Source of the DNA: Syntrophus buswellii
GTDB lineage: Bacteria > Desulfobacterota > Syntrophia > Syntrophales > Syntrophaceae
Assembly: GCF_046097065.1 (NCBI RefSeq)
Contig: NZ_CP175563.1
Span: 3,038,001-3,102,000 of the forward strand
Direction of reading: 5' to 3'
DNA: 64,000 bases
In this document: positions 28,719 to 37,346 of the stretch, piece after piece
How positions within the stretch are numbered: position 1 is the first letter of the stretch
How the letters are laid out: each line of letters opens with the position of its first letter
Made by a program: the position numbers and the translations under genes
The notes under the pieces: generated by a model
What the model was told of the DNA's origin: nothing
The model's database searches: none
The model's input: the letters and a program-made list of their open reading frames with translations, nothing else

Positions 28719-29180
28719 TGATATTTTTCCTTTTTTTCAGGGAAAGGATTTTTAAAACGAATCAACGTTGTTTTCGGAACGCGCACGAGGACCAATCTCT
28801 TCACTCGTCAGCGACAAACAGCGTAATTCTACCATGACCGCAACCAATGCACTCCACAAATTGTCGGCAACAGAGAAGAGGTCTTTATCGGAAACGAATA
28901 GCGGGGATGAGTCAGACAAGGCGCTCAGCAAGCATGCAAAAGGACTCACGCGACTCGGCATGAGTCCTTTTGCGGGAATCCCGGACATCGTTTAAAGGAT
29001 GGTGACGTCGGCTTCCGAAGGGAAATCAGCTTGTTCATAAGTCTCTGTAACGAGCTATCGTCTCATTCGATTTCCTCCCTTTCTTCTCACCGGAACGCAC
29101 CTGATAGTGTTTCAATTCGAACAGGTATGCCTGAGCAGAATCCGATGCCCGTTGCAATATGTAAGCAAGATACCTGTCTT
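28719..29180. other. 462-nt intergenic region
   Basis: No supported gene; a short open frame on the plus strand lacks any recognisable feature. Contains the 13-bp-arm hairpin at 28936-28973. Confidence 0.45.
28936..28973. terminator. long perfect hairpin, probable bidirectional terminator
   Basis: Arms GCAAAAGGACTCA (28936-28948) and TGAGTCCTTTTGC (28961-28973) are perfectly complementary over 13 bp with a 12-nt loop. The A4/T4 tracts sit inside the stem, as in bidirectional terminators. It lies about 210 nt downstream of the mvhD-like stop. Confidence 0.55.
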
Positions 29181-30023
29181 TTAAGCTGTTGTTTCTTTGC
29201 TCTTTCTAACGACCGCTCTCTGGCCTTCCGGAAGAGGAGGCGGTGCAGGCTGGCCGACCAGTTTCGTCACAGCGCTGAATTTAGGGGGGCAGGCGGACAA
29301 GCAGGTTCCGCATTTAATGCACTTGTCCTGATCAATGACATGGACCTGCCCCTTGGCGCTGATAATAGCGTCTACCGGGCATTTCCGGGCGCAGGTCATA
29401 CAGGCCTGGCACTTTTCCGGATCGATGTAGTACGACGGTGCTTCGCGAATGAGCCGTTCCACCTCCTCGGTGGTGAAAAGTCTGGCGTAGGCCGCCTCAT
29501 CATGATCGTGCAAGGCCAGCTCCTTCATCTTTGCCAGCTTGAAGTAGGGAATCAGCCTGGCCATTTCCTCCAGTCGAGCCTTCATTTCGGCTTCGTCGAT
29601 GCCTTCACTGCTTCCCAGAGGTCCCAACTCCTGAATCTCACGGCTGTACTCGTTCATGATCTGAGCGAACCGGATTCCTTCACCGGCGGAAACCCATTCG
29701 ATCCTTAATCTTTTTGGGTTGATTCCGATGTGCTCCAGCAGTTTCCTGCACAGGGTCACCATGCTGTAGGCATCGTAATTTCCCTCCGGATTGTAGTGGC
29801 AGTCGTTGATGTGGCAGCCGCCGACGAACACCGCGTCCTGTCCGGTCAAAAAAGCCCGGAAGATGAATTTCAAGTCGACTCTTCCGGAGCACATCACCCG
29901 GATCAATCGTATATACGTCGGATATTGAAAGCGGGAAACACCGCACAGGTCCGCCCCGCCGTAACAGCACCAGTTGCAAATAATACCCAGCATCTTCGGT
30001 TTAAAACTTGCGTCCGCACTCAT
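29181..30023 (-). CDS. MvhD/FrhD-like subunit fused to a two-cluster ferredoxin
   Basis: 280 residues. The N-terminal MvhD domain (about 10-140) has ICNWCCYGGADLCGVSR and FVGGCHINDCHY, the [2Fe-2S] electron-transfer region of methyl-viologen hydrogenase delta subunits. The C-terminal ferredoxin (about 200-255) has CQACMTCARKCP and CIKCGTCLSACPP. Such proteins connect an electron donor to HdrA. The partner hdrA is 60 nt upstream. It resembles BamF of class II benzoyl-CoA reductase complexes, which fits an aromatic degrader, but BamB/C are not in the window. AGGAGG precedes the ATG. Confidence 0.88.
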   Translation of the reverse strand: MSADASFKPKMLGIICNWCCYGGADLCGVSRFQYPTYIRLIRVMCSGRVDLKFIFRAFLTGQDAVFVGGCHINDCHYNPEGNYDAYSMVTLCRKLLEHIGINPKRLRIEWVSAGEGIRFAQIMNEYSREIQELGPLGSSEGIDEAEMKARLEEMARLIPYFKLAKMKELALHDHDEAAYARLFTTEEVERLIREAPSYYIDPEKCQACMTCARKCPVDAIISAKGQVHVIDQDKCIKCGTCLSACPPKFSAVTKLVGQPAPPPLPEGQRAVVRKSKETTA

Positions 30024-30083
30024 ACTTTTTATACCTCCTTAAATGGATCATCCTGCTTAAATAGATTGTGGGTTGAGTTCTCT

Positions 30084-33000
30084 CTATGCCTCTGCCAGAG
30101 CCGCTTCAGCAGACCCCAGAACCAGTTCTTTGGAACCCGCCGCGTCGATCTGGTTCAGAAGCTCGACATCGGTATAATGCTTCAGTTGGATCGCCCCGGT
30201 CGGACACTTGGAGTTGCACAGCCCGCATCCCTTGCAGAGGACGGGGATGACCGAGGCCTTTTTGCCCTGCTTGGTCTCCTTGAACTCGACCGCGCCGTAC
30301 GTGCAGGCCGGGATGCAGGCTCCGCAGGCGATGCACATCTTTTCGTTCACCGAACAGACGGAGCCCGAGGCGACAACGGTATCATTGGCCAGCAGGGTCA
30401 AGGCCCTTCCGGCGGCCCCGTAAGCCTGGGCGATCGTTTCCGAGATATGCTTGGGATAGTGTGCGATCCCGCAGAGGTAAATCCCTTCTGCGGCGAAGTC
30501 GACGGGTCGTAATTTGACATGGGCTTCCTGGCAGAAACCATCCGGACCCAGGGCTACCTTGAATTTATTAGATATTTCCTGGCTTTCCGCCGCAGGAATT
30601 GTGGCGACGGACAGGATCAGAAAATCGGCGTCCAGGGCAAGCTTCTTTTCCAAAATCGGATCGGCCGCAGTCACCCGCAGAACCGGCCTTCCCTCTTCCA
30701 CAACGGCTTCCACCTGGGGTGGATTTTCCGGCTCATAGCGGACAAATTTGACGTCCTTGTTGGAAGCATCCCGGTAATAATTCTCGAAATAACGATAGGT
30801 CCTCATATCCCGGAAGAGAATGGAGATTTCCATCTGGGGATTTTTCTCTTTCAGTTTCAAGGCATTCTTGATGGCATGACTGCAGCAGATCCGGGAGCAG
30901 TAGTTTCTGTCCTCGTTCCGGCAGCCTACGCACTGGATCATCACCATGCTCTCGGCAGAAACGATCTTCTCCTCTCCCTGGGCGATCCGGCCCTCCAGCT
31001 CCAGCTGGGTCATGACCCGCTCATCCTGGCCGTAGAGGTATTCCGTGGGCTTATATTCGTCGGCGCCGATGGCAAGTACGGTGGCCCCATGTTTGATCAC
31101 CGATGTTCCCCGGCCGTTCTGTACCGTGGTCGTGAAGTTCCCAACGTAACCGGTCGTCTCCGGAATGGACGCCCCCGTATAGACATGGATCATGGGATTG
31201 GAATAAACCTGCTGGATCAGATCCTTCACATAGGCCTGAACATCCAACCCTTCCAGCGTGTAGTGGAGCCGTTTCGCCATCCCTCCCAGCTCTTTCTCCT
31301 TTTCCACCAGAAAGACTTCATGCCTCTGCTTGGCGATGGACAAGGCGGCCGTCATGCCGGCAATGCCGCCGCCGACGACCATCGCCCTCTTGTCGACGGG
31401 AAGATCGAATTCCTGCAGGGGTTCCAGAAAATGGGCCCTGGCGACGGACATCCGGATGATATCCTCCGCCTTCTCCGTGGCCGCCTCCTTTTCCTTCGAG
31501 TGGACCCAAGAGCAGTGCTCGCGGATATTGGCCATGTCATAGTAATACTGGTTGATCCCTGCTTCCCGGAGGGTGTCGCGGAAGAGCGGTTCATGGGTCC
31601 GCGGAGTGCAGGCGGCGACGATCACACGGTTGAGGCCTCTTTCCTTGATGTCCTTTGCCAGCATGGCCGCGGCTTCCGTCGAACAGATGAAAAGGCTTTC
31701 TTCGGCGTGAACGACATGGGGCAGGGTCAGGGAATATTGAACCGTCTGAGGAACATTGACGATCCGGCCGATATTGGCCCCGCAATGACAGACATAGACG
31801 CCGATCCTCGGCTCCTCCTGCGAGACGTCCTTTTCCGGGGGATAGACTCTTGCCTTGGAAAGGTTTCCGCGCCGGTAAGAGAGGATTTCGCCACACATGG
31901 AACCGGCGCCGCTGGCGCCCAGTACCCCTTCGGGAATATCCATAGGACCGATGAAAGCGCCGCTGACAAAGATTCCCGGGCGCGTCGTCTCCAGGGGATT
32001 GGCGGGTCCGGTTTTGCAGAAGCCGTGATCGTTGAGTTCAATTCCGAAGGCCTGGGCAATTTTTTCTACATTGCGGGGAGGAACCAGGCCGACGGAAAGG
32101 ACCACCATGTCGAATTCTTCTTCTTTGACGCCCTCGGGGGTCGTGTATCGAATCGTCACATTCTTCGTGACCGGGTCTTCCCGGACGATGGAGGCATAAC
32201 TGCGGATAAAGCGGATTCCGGGAAGGTTCTCCGTTCTCTGGTAGAACCGCTCGAAATCCTTGCCGTAGGAACGGATATCGTTATGGAAGATGGTACAATG
32301 GGCCCCGTCGTCATGATCCTTGGTCAGAATCACCTGTTTCTGTGTATAGGTGCAGCAGACCGCGGAGCAGTAGCTGTTGTCGCCCGGGGTGACCCGCCGG
32401 GAGCCGACACAGTGAATCCAGGCGACATTGTGGGGATGCCTCATGTCGGAGGCACGCAATATTTCCCCTTCATGGGGACCTGTGGCGCAGAGGAGCCGCT
32501 CGTAGTCAAGGCCGGTGACCACATTGGCAAAATCGTCATAATGATATTCCTCCTTCGCCCGGGGATCATAGGCCTCGATGCCCGGAGACAAAATAATCGC
32601 CCCGACCCTGATTTCCACCTTCTCCGGCTTCTGACTGAAATCGATGGCCTTGGACTGGCAGACGCCGATGCAGATCTGGCATTTCCCCTCCTTTAGATAA
32701 AGACAACTGTCATCGATATAGGGAACCAGAGGGATGGCCTGAGCGAAGTAGATATGGATCGCTTTGTTCTTCGAGATCTCCTGATTGAATTTATCGGGAT
32801 ACACGACCGGGCAGTATTCCACGCAGGTGGTGCAGCCCGTGCATTTGCTCTCGTCAATATACCTGGGCTTCTTCACGACGGTGACGGTGAAGTCTCCCGC
32901 TTCCCCCTCCACGCTCTCCACCTCGGCATAGGTGATCATCTCGATATTGGGATGCCGCTTGCATTCAACGAATTTGGGAGATTCGATGCACATGGAGCAG

Positions 33001-33203
33001 TCGTTGGTGGGAAAGGTCTTGTCGAGATGGGCCATCTTCCCGCCGACGGTCGGCGATTTCTCGACAAAATAGACCTTGAATCCTGCCGTGCCGAGATCAA
33101 GGGCAGCCTGGATCCCGCTGATGCCTCCACCGACAATCATGACGTCGCCAAAATTACGGTCCGTTAAACTTTTGCACAGTTGTTCAACTTGCTCTTTTTC
33201 CAT
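30084..33203 (-). CDS. HdrA-like flavin/iron-sulfur protein, double-length
   Basis: 1039 residues, built from two HdrA modules. Module 1 (about 1-455) has Rossmann IVGGGISGIQAA, CTGCTTCVEYCPV and an HdrA Cys block with SYCSAVCCTY. Module 2 starts near 462 (VYVCHCGANIGRIVNV), with a second FAD motif VVGGGIAGMTAA, NYCSRICCSHAIK and C-terminal ferredoxin motifs CIACGACIPACTYGA and CKGCGLCNSKCPTGA. HdrA is the flavin site of electron bifurcation in heterodisulfide-reductase-type complexes; BamE of benzoyl-CoA reductase is a homologue. Either assignment fits; hdrB/hdrC are absent here. Confidence 0.9.
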   Translation of the reverse strand: MEKEQVEQLCKSLTDRNFGDVMIVGGGISGIQAALDLGTAGFKVYFVEKSPTVGGKMAHLDKTFPTNDCSMCIESPKFVECKRHPNIEMITYAEVESVEGEAGDFTVTVVKKPRYIDESKCTGCTTCVEYCPVVYPDKFNQEISKNKAIHIYFAQAIPLVPYIDDSCLYLKEGKCQICIGVCQSKAIDFSQKPEKVEIRVGAIILSPGIEAYDPRAKEEYHYDDFANVVTGLDYERLLCATGPHEGEILRASDMRHPHNVAWIHCVGSRRVTPGDNSYCSAVCCTYTQKQVILTKDHDDGAHCTIFHNDIRSYGKDFERFYQRTENLPGIRFIRSYASIVREDPVTKNVTIRYTTPEGVKEEEFDMVVLSVGLVPPRNVEKIAQAFGIELNDHGFCKTGPANPLETTRPGIFVSGAFIGPMDIPEGVLGASGAGSMCGEILSYRRGNLSKARVYPPEKDVSQEEPRIGVYVCHCGANIGRIVNVPQTVQYSLTLPHVVHAEESLFICSTEAAAMLAKDIKERGLNRVIVAACTPRTHEPLFRDTLREAGINQYYYDMANIREHCSWVHSKEKEAATEKAEDIIRMSVARAHFLEPLQEFDLPVDKRAMVVGGGIAGMTAALSIAKQRHEVFLVEKEKELGGMAKRLHYTLEGLDVQAYVKDLIQQVYSNPMIHVYTGASIPETTGYVGNFTTTVQNGRGTSVIKHGATVLAIGADEYKPTEYLYGQDERVMTQLELEGRIAQGEEKIVSAESMVMIQCVGCRNEDRNYCSRICCSHAIKNALKLKEKNPQMEISILFRDMRTYRYFENYYRDASNKDVKFVRYEPENPPQVEAVVEEGRPVLRVTAADPILEKKLALDADFLILSVATIPAAESQEISNKFKVALGPDGFCQEAHVKLRPVDFAAEGIYLCGIAHYPKHISETIAQAYGAAGRALTLLANDTVVASGSVCSVNEKMCIACGACIPACTYGAVEFKETKQGKKASVIPVLCKGCGLCNSKCPTGAIQLKHYTDVELLNQIDAAGSKELVLGSAEAALAEA

Positions 33204-33873
33204 TTCTCCATACCCCTTCTTAAAAGATGTTCGTTAAATGGCCTGGTTCTGATTTCCTGAAAACGATTCCCCTTTTTCGTTTTCTCCTTTCCGGGAACGG
33301 GAAGTTTTACTGTTGCCGGTCGCGCCCATCGTCCCGTGCTTTCTGAACGAAAACGATTGTGCAAAAGGTGCTGAAGCCCACAGAAAGAGGGGGATTCAAT
33401 GCGCACGGGAAGAAAAGCCGGACTCAGCAAGGCGCAAAGTACGCGCGGAACATCCGGTGACGTCACGTTTTTTCAAGGAATTAATTTCGGGGTAATGCGG
33501 TTTGGATTTGGATGACCAAACGTGGCTTTCTCCCCGTACTCCGCCGCTTTCATCACGGCAGGACGGGACGTGGCCTATTCGGCCTGCGGGAGGAAAGGAG
33601 CGGAAAAGCACATTCTAGAGAACCGTCCAAGTTCTCTAGAGGCGCTTCATATCTGCTGTATGAAAATTAAAGTTAATCTATTCATCTTCCTGAATTTCTC
33701 TTCATTTCTCTGCATTGTTGAAAACAAGCTCAATCGCTGGATTGGAGTTACGGTAAGGTGGCTACTATATTATTACGCATGCGTCAAATAGAAATATGGA
33801 ATAGTATAACGCAAGTATTCATAAGATTAATAACCATGAAGATTGAATTGCCCCTGTCTGCCGTCAGGCATTC
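33204..33873. other. 670-nt intergenic region upstream of hdrA
   Basis: The longest gene-free stretch. GC-rich near hdrA, then AT-rich from about 33650 to 33850. Holds the 10-bp-arm palindrome at 33614-33640. No ORF with recognisable features and no tRNA seen. Confidence 0.5.
33614..33640. promoter_or_regulatory. perfect palindrome TCTAGAGAAC-N7-GTTCTCTAGA, candidate operator
   Basis: Ten-base arms with a 7-nt spacer, about 410 nt upstream of hdrA. There is no T-tract, so an operator or RNA hairpin is likelier than a terminator. Confidence 0.4.
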
Positions 33874-34716
33874 TCATGATTTTTCCGAACAGAGGAGACC
33901 GACTGCATCGGCCCGGCATCTCCGGCAGTGATACATCTGAGGGAGATGAAGGGAGGCCAGTGCCCGAATACGGACCATCTCGGCATCGGCAGGCGCCCCC
34001 AGACACTCAAAGGGGGTATCCTGAACGGGAATCATGGGAATGCAGTTCATCAGATCGACTCCCCATTCCGCCGCCTTCTCGGCGATCGCCGTGATGTGAC
34101 CGGCATTGATTCCCGGAACAACAACGGAATTGATCTTGACCGTAAGGCCCCTCCCCTTCAGCCTCGACATGGCCTCTTCCTGACGGGAGAGAAGAAGCTG
34201 CGCCGCTTCAAGTCCTCGATAAATCATGGAATTGATGGAAACCCAGGCATAAATCCTTTGCCCGATGAGCGGATCAACGGCATTGACGGTGACGGTTATG
34301 TGGGTCACTCCGGCTGCGACGAGATCGTCGACATGCTCGGCCAGATTAAGCCCATTGGTGGATAAACAGAGGAGCAGATCCGGATAGGCGGCATGCACGG
34401 CGCGCATCGTTTCCAGAGTTCGTTCCGGGTCGCACAGGGAATCTCCCGGTCCGGCGATCCCCACCACGGAGATATCCGATCTCGCTTTCAAAAGACGGTC
34501 CAGATACAGCAGGGCTTCGGCGGGATCCAAAATGCGGCTGGTCACTCCCGGACGGCTTTCGTTGACGCAATCGTAGAGGCGGTTGCAGAAGTTGCACTGG
34601 ATGGTGCAGTTTGGCGCCACGGGCAGGTGAACCCGACCCCACCGTGTACCGGCGCTCCTGTAAAAACAGGGGTGATCGAGAAGGCTTCTTCGTTCACACA
34701 GTCCCGTCAGAGTCAT
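33874..34716 (-). CDS. NifB-like radical SAM protein (no NifX domain)
   Basis: 280 residues from the ATG at 34716, one nt after the upstream gene's stop. The radical SAM cluster motif is APNCTIQCNFCNRLYDC, followed by VNESRPGVTSR, VGIAGPGDSL, LSTNGLNL and THITVTVNAVDP, all NifB hallmarks. NifB joins two [4Fe-4S] clusters into the 8Fe carbide core of nitrogenase cofactor. This copy lacks the C-terminal NifX-like domain and no nifHDK is nearby. It sits in an apparent operon with a polyferredoxin and a molybdate-binding-like protein. Confidence 0.85.
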   Translation of the reverse strand: MTLTGLCERRSLLDHPCFYRSAGTRWGRVHLPVAPNCTIQCNFCNRLYDCVNESRPGVTSRILDPAEALLYLDRLLKARSDISVVGIAGPGDSLCDPERTLETMRAVHAAYPDLLLCLSTNGLNLAEHVDDLVAAGVTHITVTVNAVDPLIGQRIYAWVSINSMIYRGLEAAQLLLSRQEEAMSRLKGRGLTVKINSVVVPGINAGHITAIAEKAAEWGVDLMNCIPMIPVQDTPFECLGAPADAEMVRIRALASLHLPQMYHCRRCRADAVGLLCSEKS

Positions 34717-34717
34717 C

Positions 34718-35482
34718 TCATTTCTTCTTTCTGCCGAATTGAATCGCATCGACGGGACAGATTTTCAAGCAGTCTCCACAGTTGGTGCAGTTGACTTCAT
34801 CGGGGCGTGTCCCCATCTCGCAGACCCTAAGACAGGCATTGCAGTCGTTGCAGGCGCTGGTCTTGAAGACCCGGAACAGGGCAATCCGCTTGACGAGTTC
34901 CATCAGGCCGCCGGTTGGACAGGCAAAGCGGCACCATAGATTGGCGACGATCAATCCTGCCGCGACCAGTCCAAGAACGACAAAGGTGCGGGTCAGCCAG
35001 AAAGGAGAGGCATGTTCGAAGGAAAGGCGGATTGCGCTCCAGAATTCACCGACCCGGATCGGGACCATCGAGCGGGGGTTGTGATAGCCAAGCCAAAGAA
35101 ACAGGGCCACGGCCAATCCAACCCCGAGCCCCAGAGGGGCGATCTTCAGGAGGGGGTTCCGGGTGCGCAGCTTGAAAATCGCGATCTTTCCAATCATCTG
35201 GTTGACGAGACCGCCGGGACAGAGCCAGCCGCAGAAGGCCCGCCCGAAAAGGATGGCGGAAAGGGGAAGAAAGAGCCAGAACCCCCAGAAGAGAGTCGTT
35301 ATCCTTCCCCAGCAGGTGATGACCGGGCAGTTCTGACAATCGACAAAAGGCACAAGGAAGGGGCATCGGAAGATGCCGTAAAAGGACCATTGGCCCAGGA
35401 CGGCGAGCATGCCTGCCTGGGTCGCTCTGCGAATCCACGGAAGAACGTTGCGGACTTTTAACTTTACATCGCTCTCAGACAT
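34718..35482 (-). CDS. NapH/NosR-like membrane polyferredoxin
   Basis: 254 residues, about four membrane segments. The N-terminal CPFLVPFVDCQNCPVITCWG, FCGWLCPGGLVNQM and CRFACPTGGLMELV motifs are typical of the NapH/CcoG-like group. Two C-terminal cytoplasmic [4Fe-4S] motifs follow: CNDCNACLRVCEMG and CTNCGDCLKICPV. It likely moves electrons across or along the membrane. It overlaps the upstream gene by 8 nt and abuts the NifB-like gene, so it may supply electrons to either product. Confidence 0.82.
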   Translation of the reverse strand: MSESDVKLKVRNVLPWIRRATQAGMLAVLGQWSFYGIFRCPFLVPFVDCQNCPVITCWGRITTLFWGFWLFLPLSAILFGRAFCGWLCPGGLVNQMIGKIAIFKLRTRNPLLKIAPLGLGVGLAVALFLWLGYHNPRSMVPIRVGEFWSAIRLSFEHASPFWLTRTFVVLGLVAAGLIVANLWCRFACPTGGLMELVKRIALFRVFKTSACNDCNACLRVCEMGTRPDEVNCTNCGDCLKICPVDAIQFGRKKK

Positions 35483-36314
35483 CTTTCACCCCCAGTTTTT
35501 CAATCAGCATCCGGCCTTTTTCAGAGGCAGCGGGAATGAAGCCCTGCCGCTCGAAGATCGCCTGCGCTTCGTCGGAGCACATAAACTGAACATAGTCATC
35601 GGCGAGGGGGCGGTCTTTCGCGTATTTCATGACCCCGATGGTGAACGTCAGCGGTCCCGGCGGAAAGAGCGTCTCCGGAATGGGGATCACGTCTACTTTC
35701 CCCTCATATCTCACCATGCGCGTCAGGCGCCTTTCCACGATGGAAGCCTTTCCTTCCCCGGCGATGATCGCCGGCATCATTTTGATCACGCAGGTCTCCA
35801 TCCTGATCGCGTTCTTAAGAACTGCCTGGTCGATTTTTGCCTTTTTGAGGATGCCCATCACCGCATCGCCGCCTGGCGGAGAGGCACCAAGGGGCAGGAT
35901 CACCGGAAGGCCCGGACGGGCCAGATCCTCCACCGAGGAAATGCCGGCAGGATTTCCCCGCGGGGTGATCAACACATACTCGGTAAAACAAAAAGGACGG
36001 AAATAAAGCATCTTTTTTGCCGCCTTCAGGCTTTTTGCCAGTTTCAGGACACGCCCTGCAAAGACATCCGTGACGGCACTTCCCTGCAGCGATTTGCCCA
36101 GTGCTGCCGCAAATGCGCCGGTATATTGTATTTTTATTCCCGTCTTTTGCTCATAAATACGATTCGCCGGATTCATGGCTTCCGCCAACCCCCCGCAGGA
36201 CCAGACCTGAAGCGAATCGGCCTGGAACCACCCTGCCGACAGGCGGCCCGGTTTCATCGTCGCGGCGGCGACCGTAGAAGCCATGGCCGCCTTCAGAAAC
36301 GCCCGTCTTTCCAT
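35475..36314 (-). CDS. Tat-exported ModA/WtpA-like substrate-binding protein
   Basis: 279 residues from the ATG at 36314, chosen because it puts the twin-arginine motif ERRAFLK at the N-terminus followed by a short hydrophobic stretch. The mature part resembles molybdate/tungstate-binding proteins (GAFAAALGKSLQGSAVTDVF, VLITPRGNPAGISSVEDL, LPLGASPPGGDAV, FMCSDEAQAIFERQGF). No modB/modC permease or ATPase is adjacent; it is followed instead by a polyferredoxin and NifB-like protein. A ligand other than molybdate is possible. Confidence 0.78.
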   Translation of the reverse strand: MERRAFLKAAMASTVAAATMKPGRLSAGWFQADSLQVWSCGGLAEAMNPANRIYEQKTGIKIQYTGAFAAALGKSLQGSAVTDVFAGRVLKLAKSLKAAKKMLYFRPFCFTEYVLITPRGNPAGISSVEDLARPGLPVILPLGASPPGGDAVMGILKKAKIDQAVLKNAIRMETCVIKMMPAIIAGEGKASIVERRLTRMVRYEGKVDVIPIPETLFPPGPLTFTIGVMKYAKDRPLADDYVQFMCSDEAQAIFERQGFIPAASEKGRMLIEKLGVKDV

Positions 36315-36553
36315 CCCACTCCCTTTTTTATCCACATCCCTCTCCTTGACCACTGCACGCCCTAAATAAGGACGCACCCCACCAGCCTACGCTGTGGGCT
36401 GTCCCCCCAAAGCGTCGCGGCATGGTATTTTGGACGGTTTTTCCCTGCGGGATCCCCGACGTCCGCCAGGGTGGAAACACAAAGGTCATGGCATCCATCG
36501 GTTTACCGGTTTATTAAAAGCGGATTACCAATATATTTCCTGATAGAATATGT

Positions 36554-36562
36554 CCAATAAAT
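36554..36562. repeat. target-site duplication, left copy (outer IS)
   Basis: CCAATAAAT immediately left of the outer element; identical to 39504-39512. Confidence 0.9.
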
Positions 36563-37339
36563 CACTCTTGTCCAAATTAGCTTTTTTAAGAAGGGAAAGT
36601 TGAGCCCTGATTTGGTATAGGAATTTTGGCCAAATCACAAACACCAGAAGGAGGGCTCAACCATGAGGTTCAGTAGCATATTTAGTCAGTTGTTACAATT
36701 ATTCCCTCGGCGTGAATTTCAACATCTTGTGAAAGAGACAAAAGCCGAACGCCATGCAAGGGGCTTTACCTGTTGGGGTCAGTTTGTAGCCATGCTTTTC
36801 TGTCAGCTGGGCAGAGCCCATTCTTTGAGAGAAATCGCCAATGGTCTTCGTAGCTGTGAGGGCAAACTGAAGCACTTGGGAATAACGGCACCGAATCGAT
36901 CTACCTTATCCTATGCCAATGAGCACCGGCCGTGGGAACTTTATCAGAAGATCTTCTTCAATCTCTTTGAGCTTTGCAGGAATCAGATGACTGGAAAGAA
37001 GAAGTTTCGTTTCAAGAACAAGCTGGTCAGCCTGGATGCCACGGTCATTGACCTTTGTTTGTCCATGTATGACTGGGCGAAGTTCCGCCAGACCAAGGGA
37101 GCGATCAAACTGCATCTGGTGCTGGATCATGACGGTTATCTTCCTTCATTTGCCGTCCTTACCGATGGCAAGTGTCATGAGGTAAAGGTTGCTTATCTTC
37201 TAAAGTTTGACCCCGGCACCATTGTGGTCGATGATCGAGGGTACAACGATTATCATTTGTTTGCCAAATGGACGTCGGAAGGGGTTTTCTTCGTGACGCG
37301 GCAAAAAAGTAATGCAACCTATACGACCATAGAAGAAAG

Positions 37340-37346
37340 AACCCTT
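37340..37346. repeat. target-site duplication, left copy (inner IS)
   Basis: AACCCTT, repeated exactly at 38901-38907. Confidence 0.85.

Noticed and set aside
28768..28995. A 75-codon plus-strand ORF
   Set aside because: No ribosome-binding site or recognisable family, and it overlaps the 13-bp-arm hairpin.
29181..33203. Possible in-frame TGA (selenocysteine) codons in the MvhD or HdrA genes, as in some BamF/HdrA homologues
   Set aside because: Both frames are continuous, with Cys codons at the conserved positions; no interrupted frame was seen.
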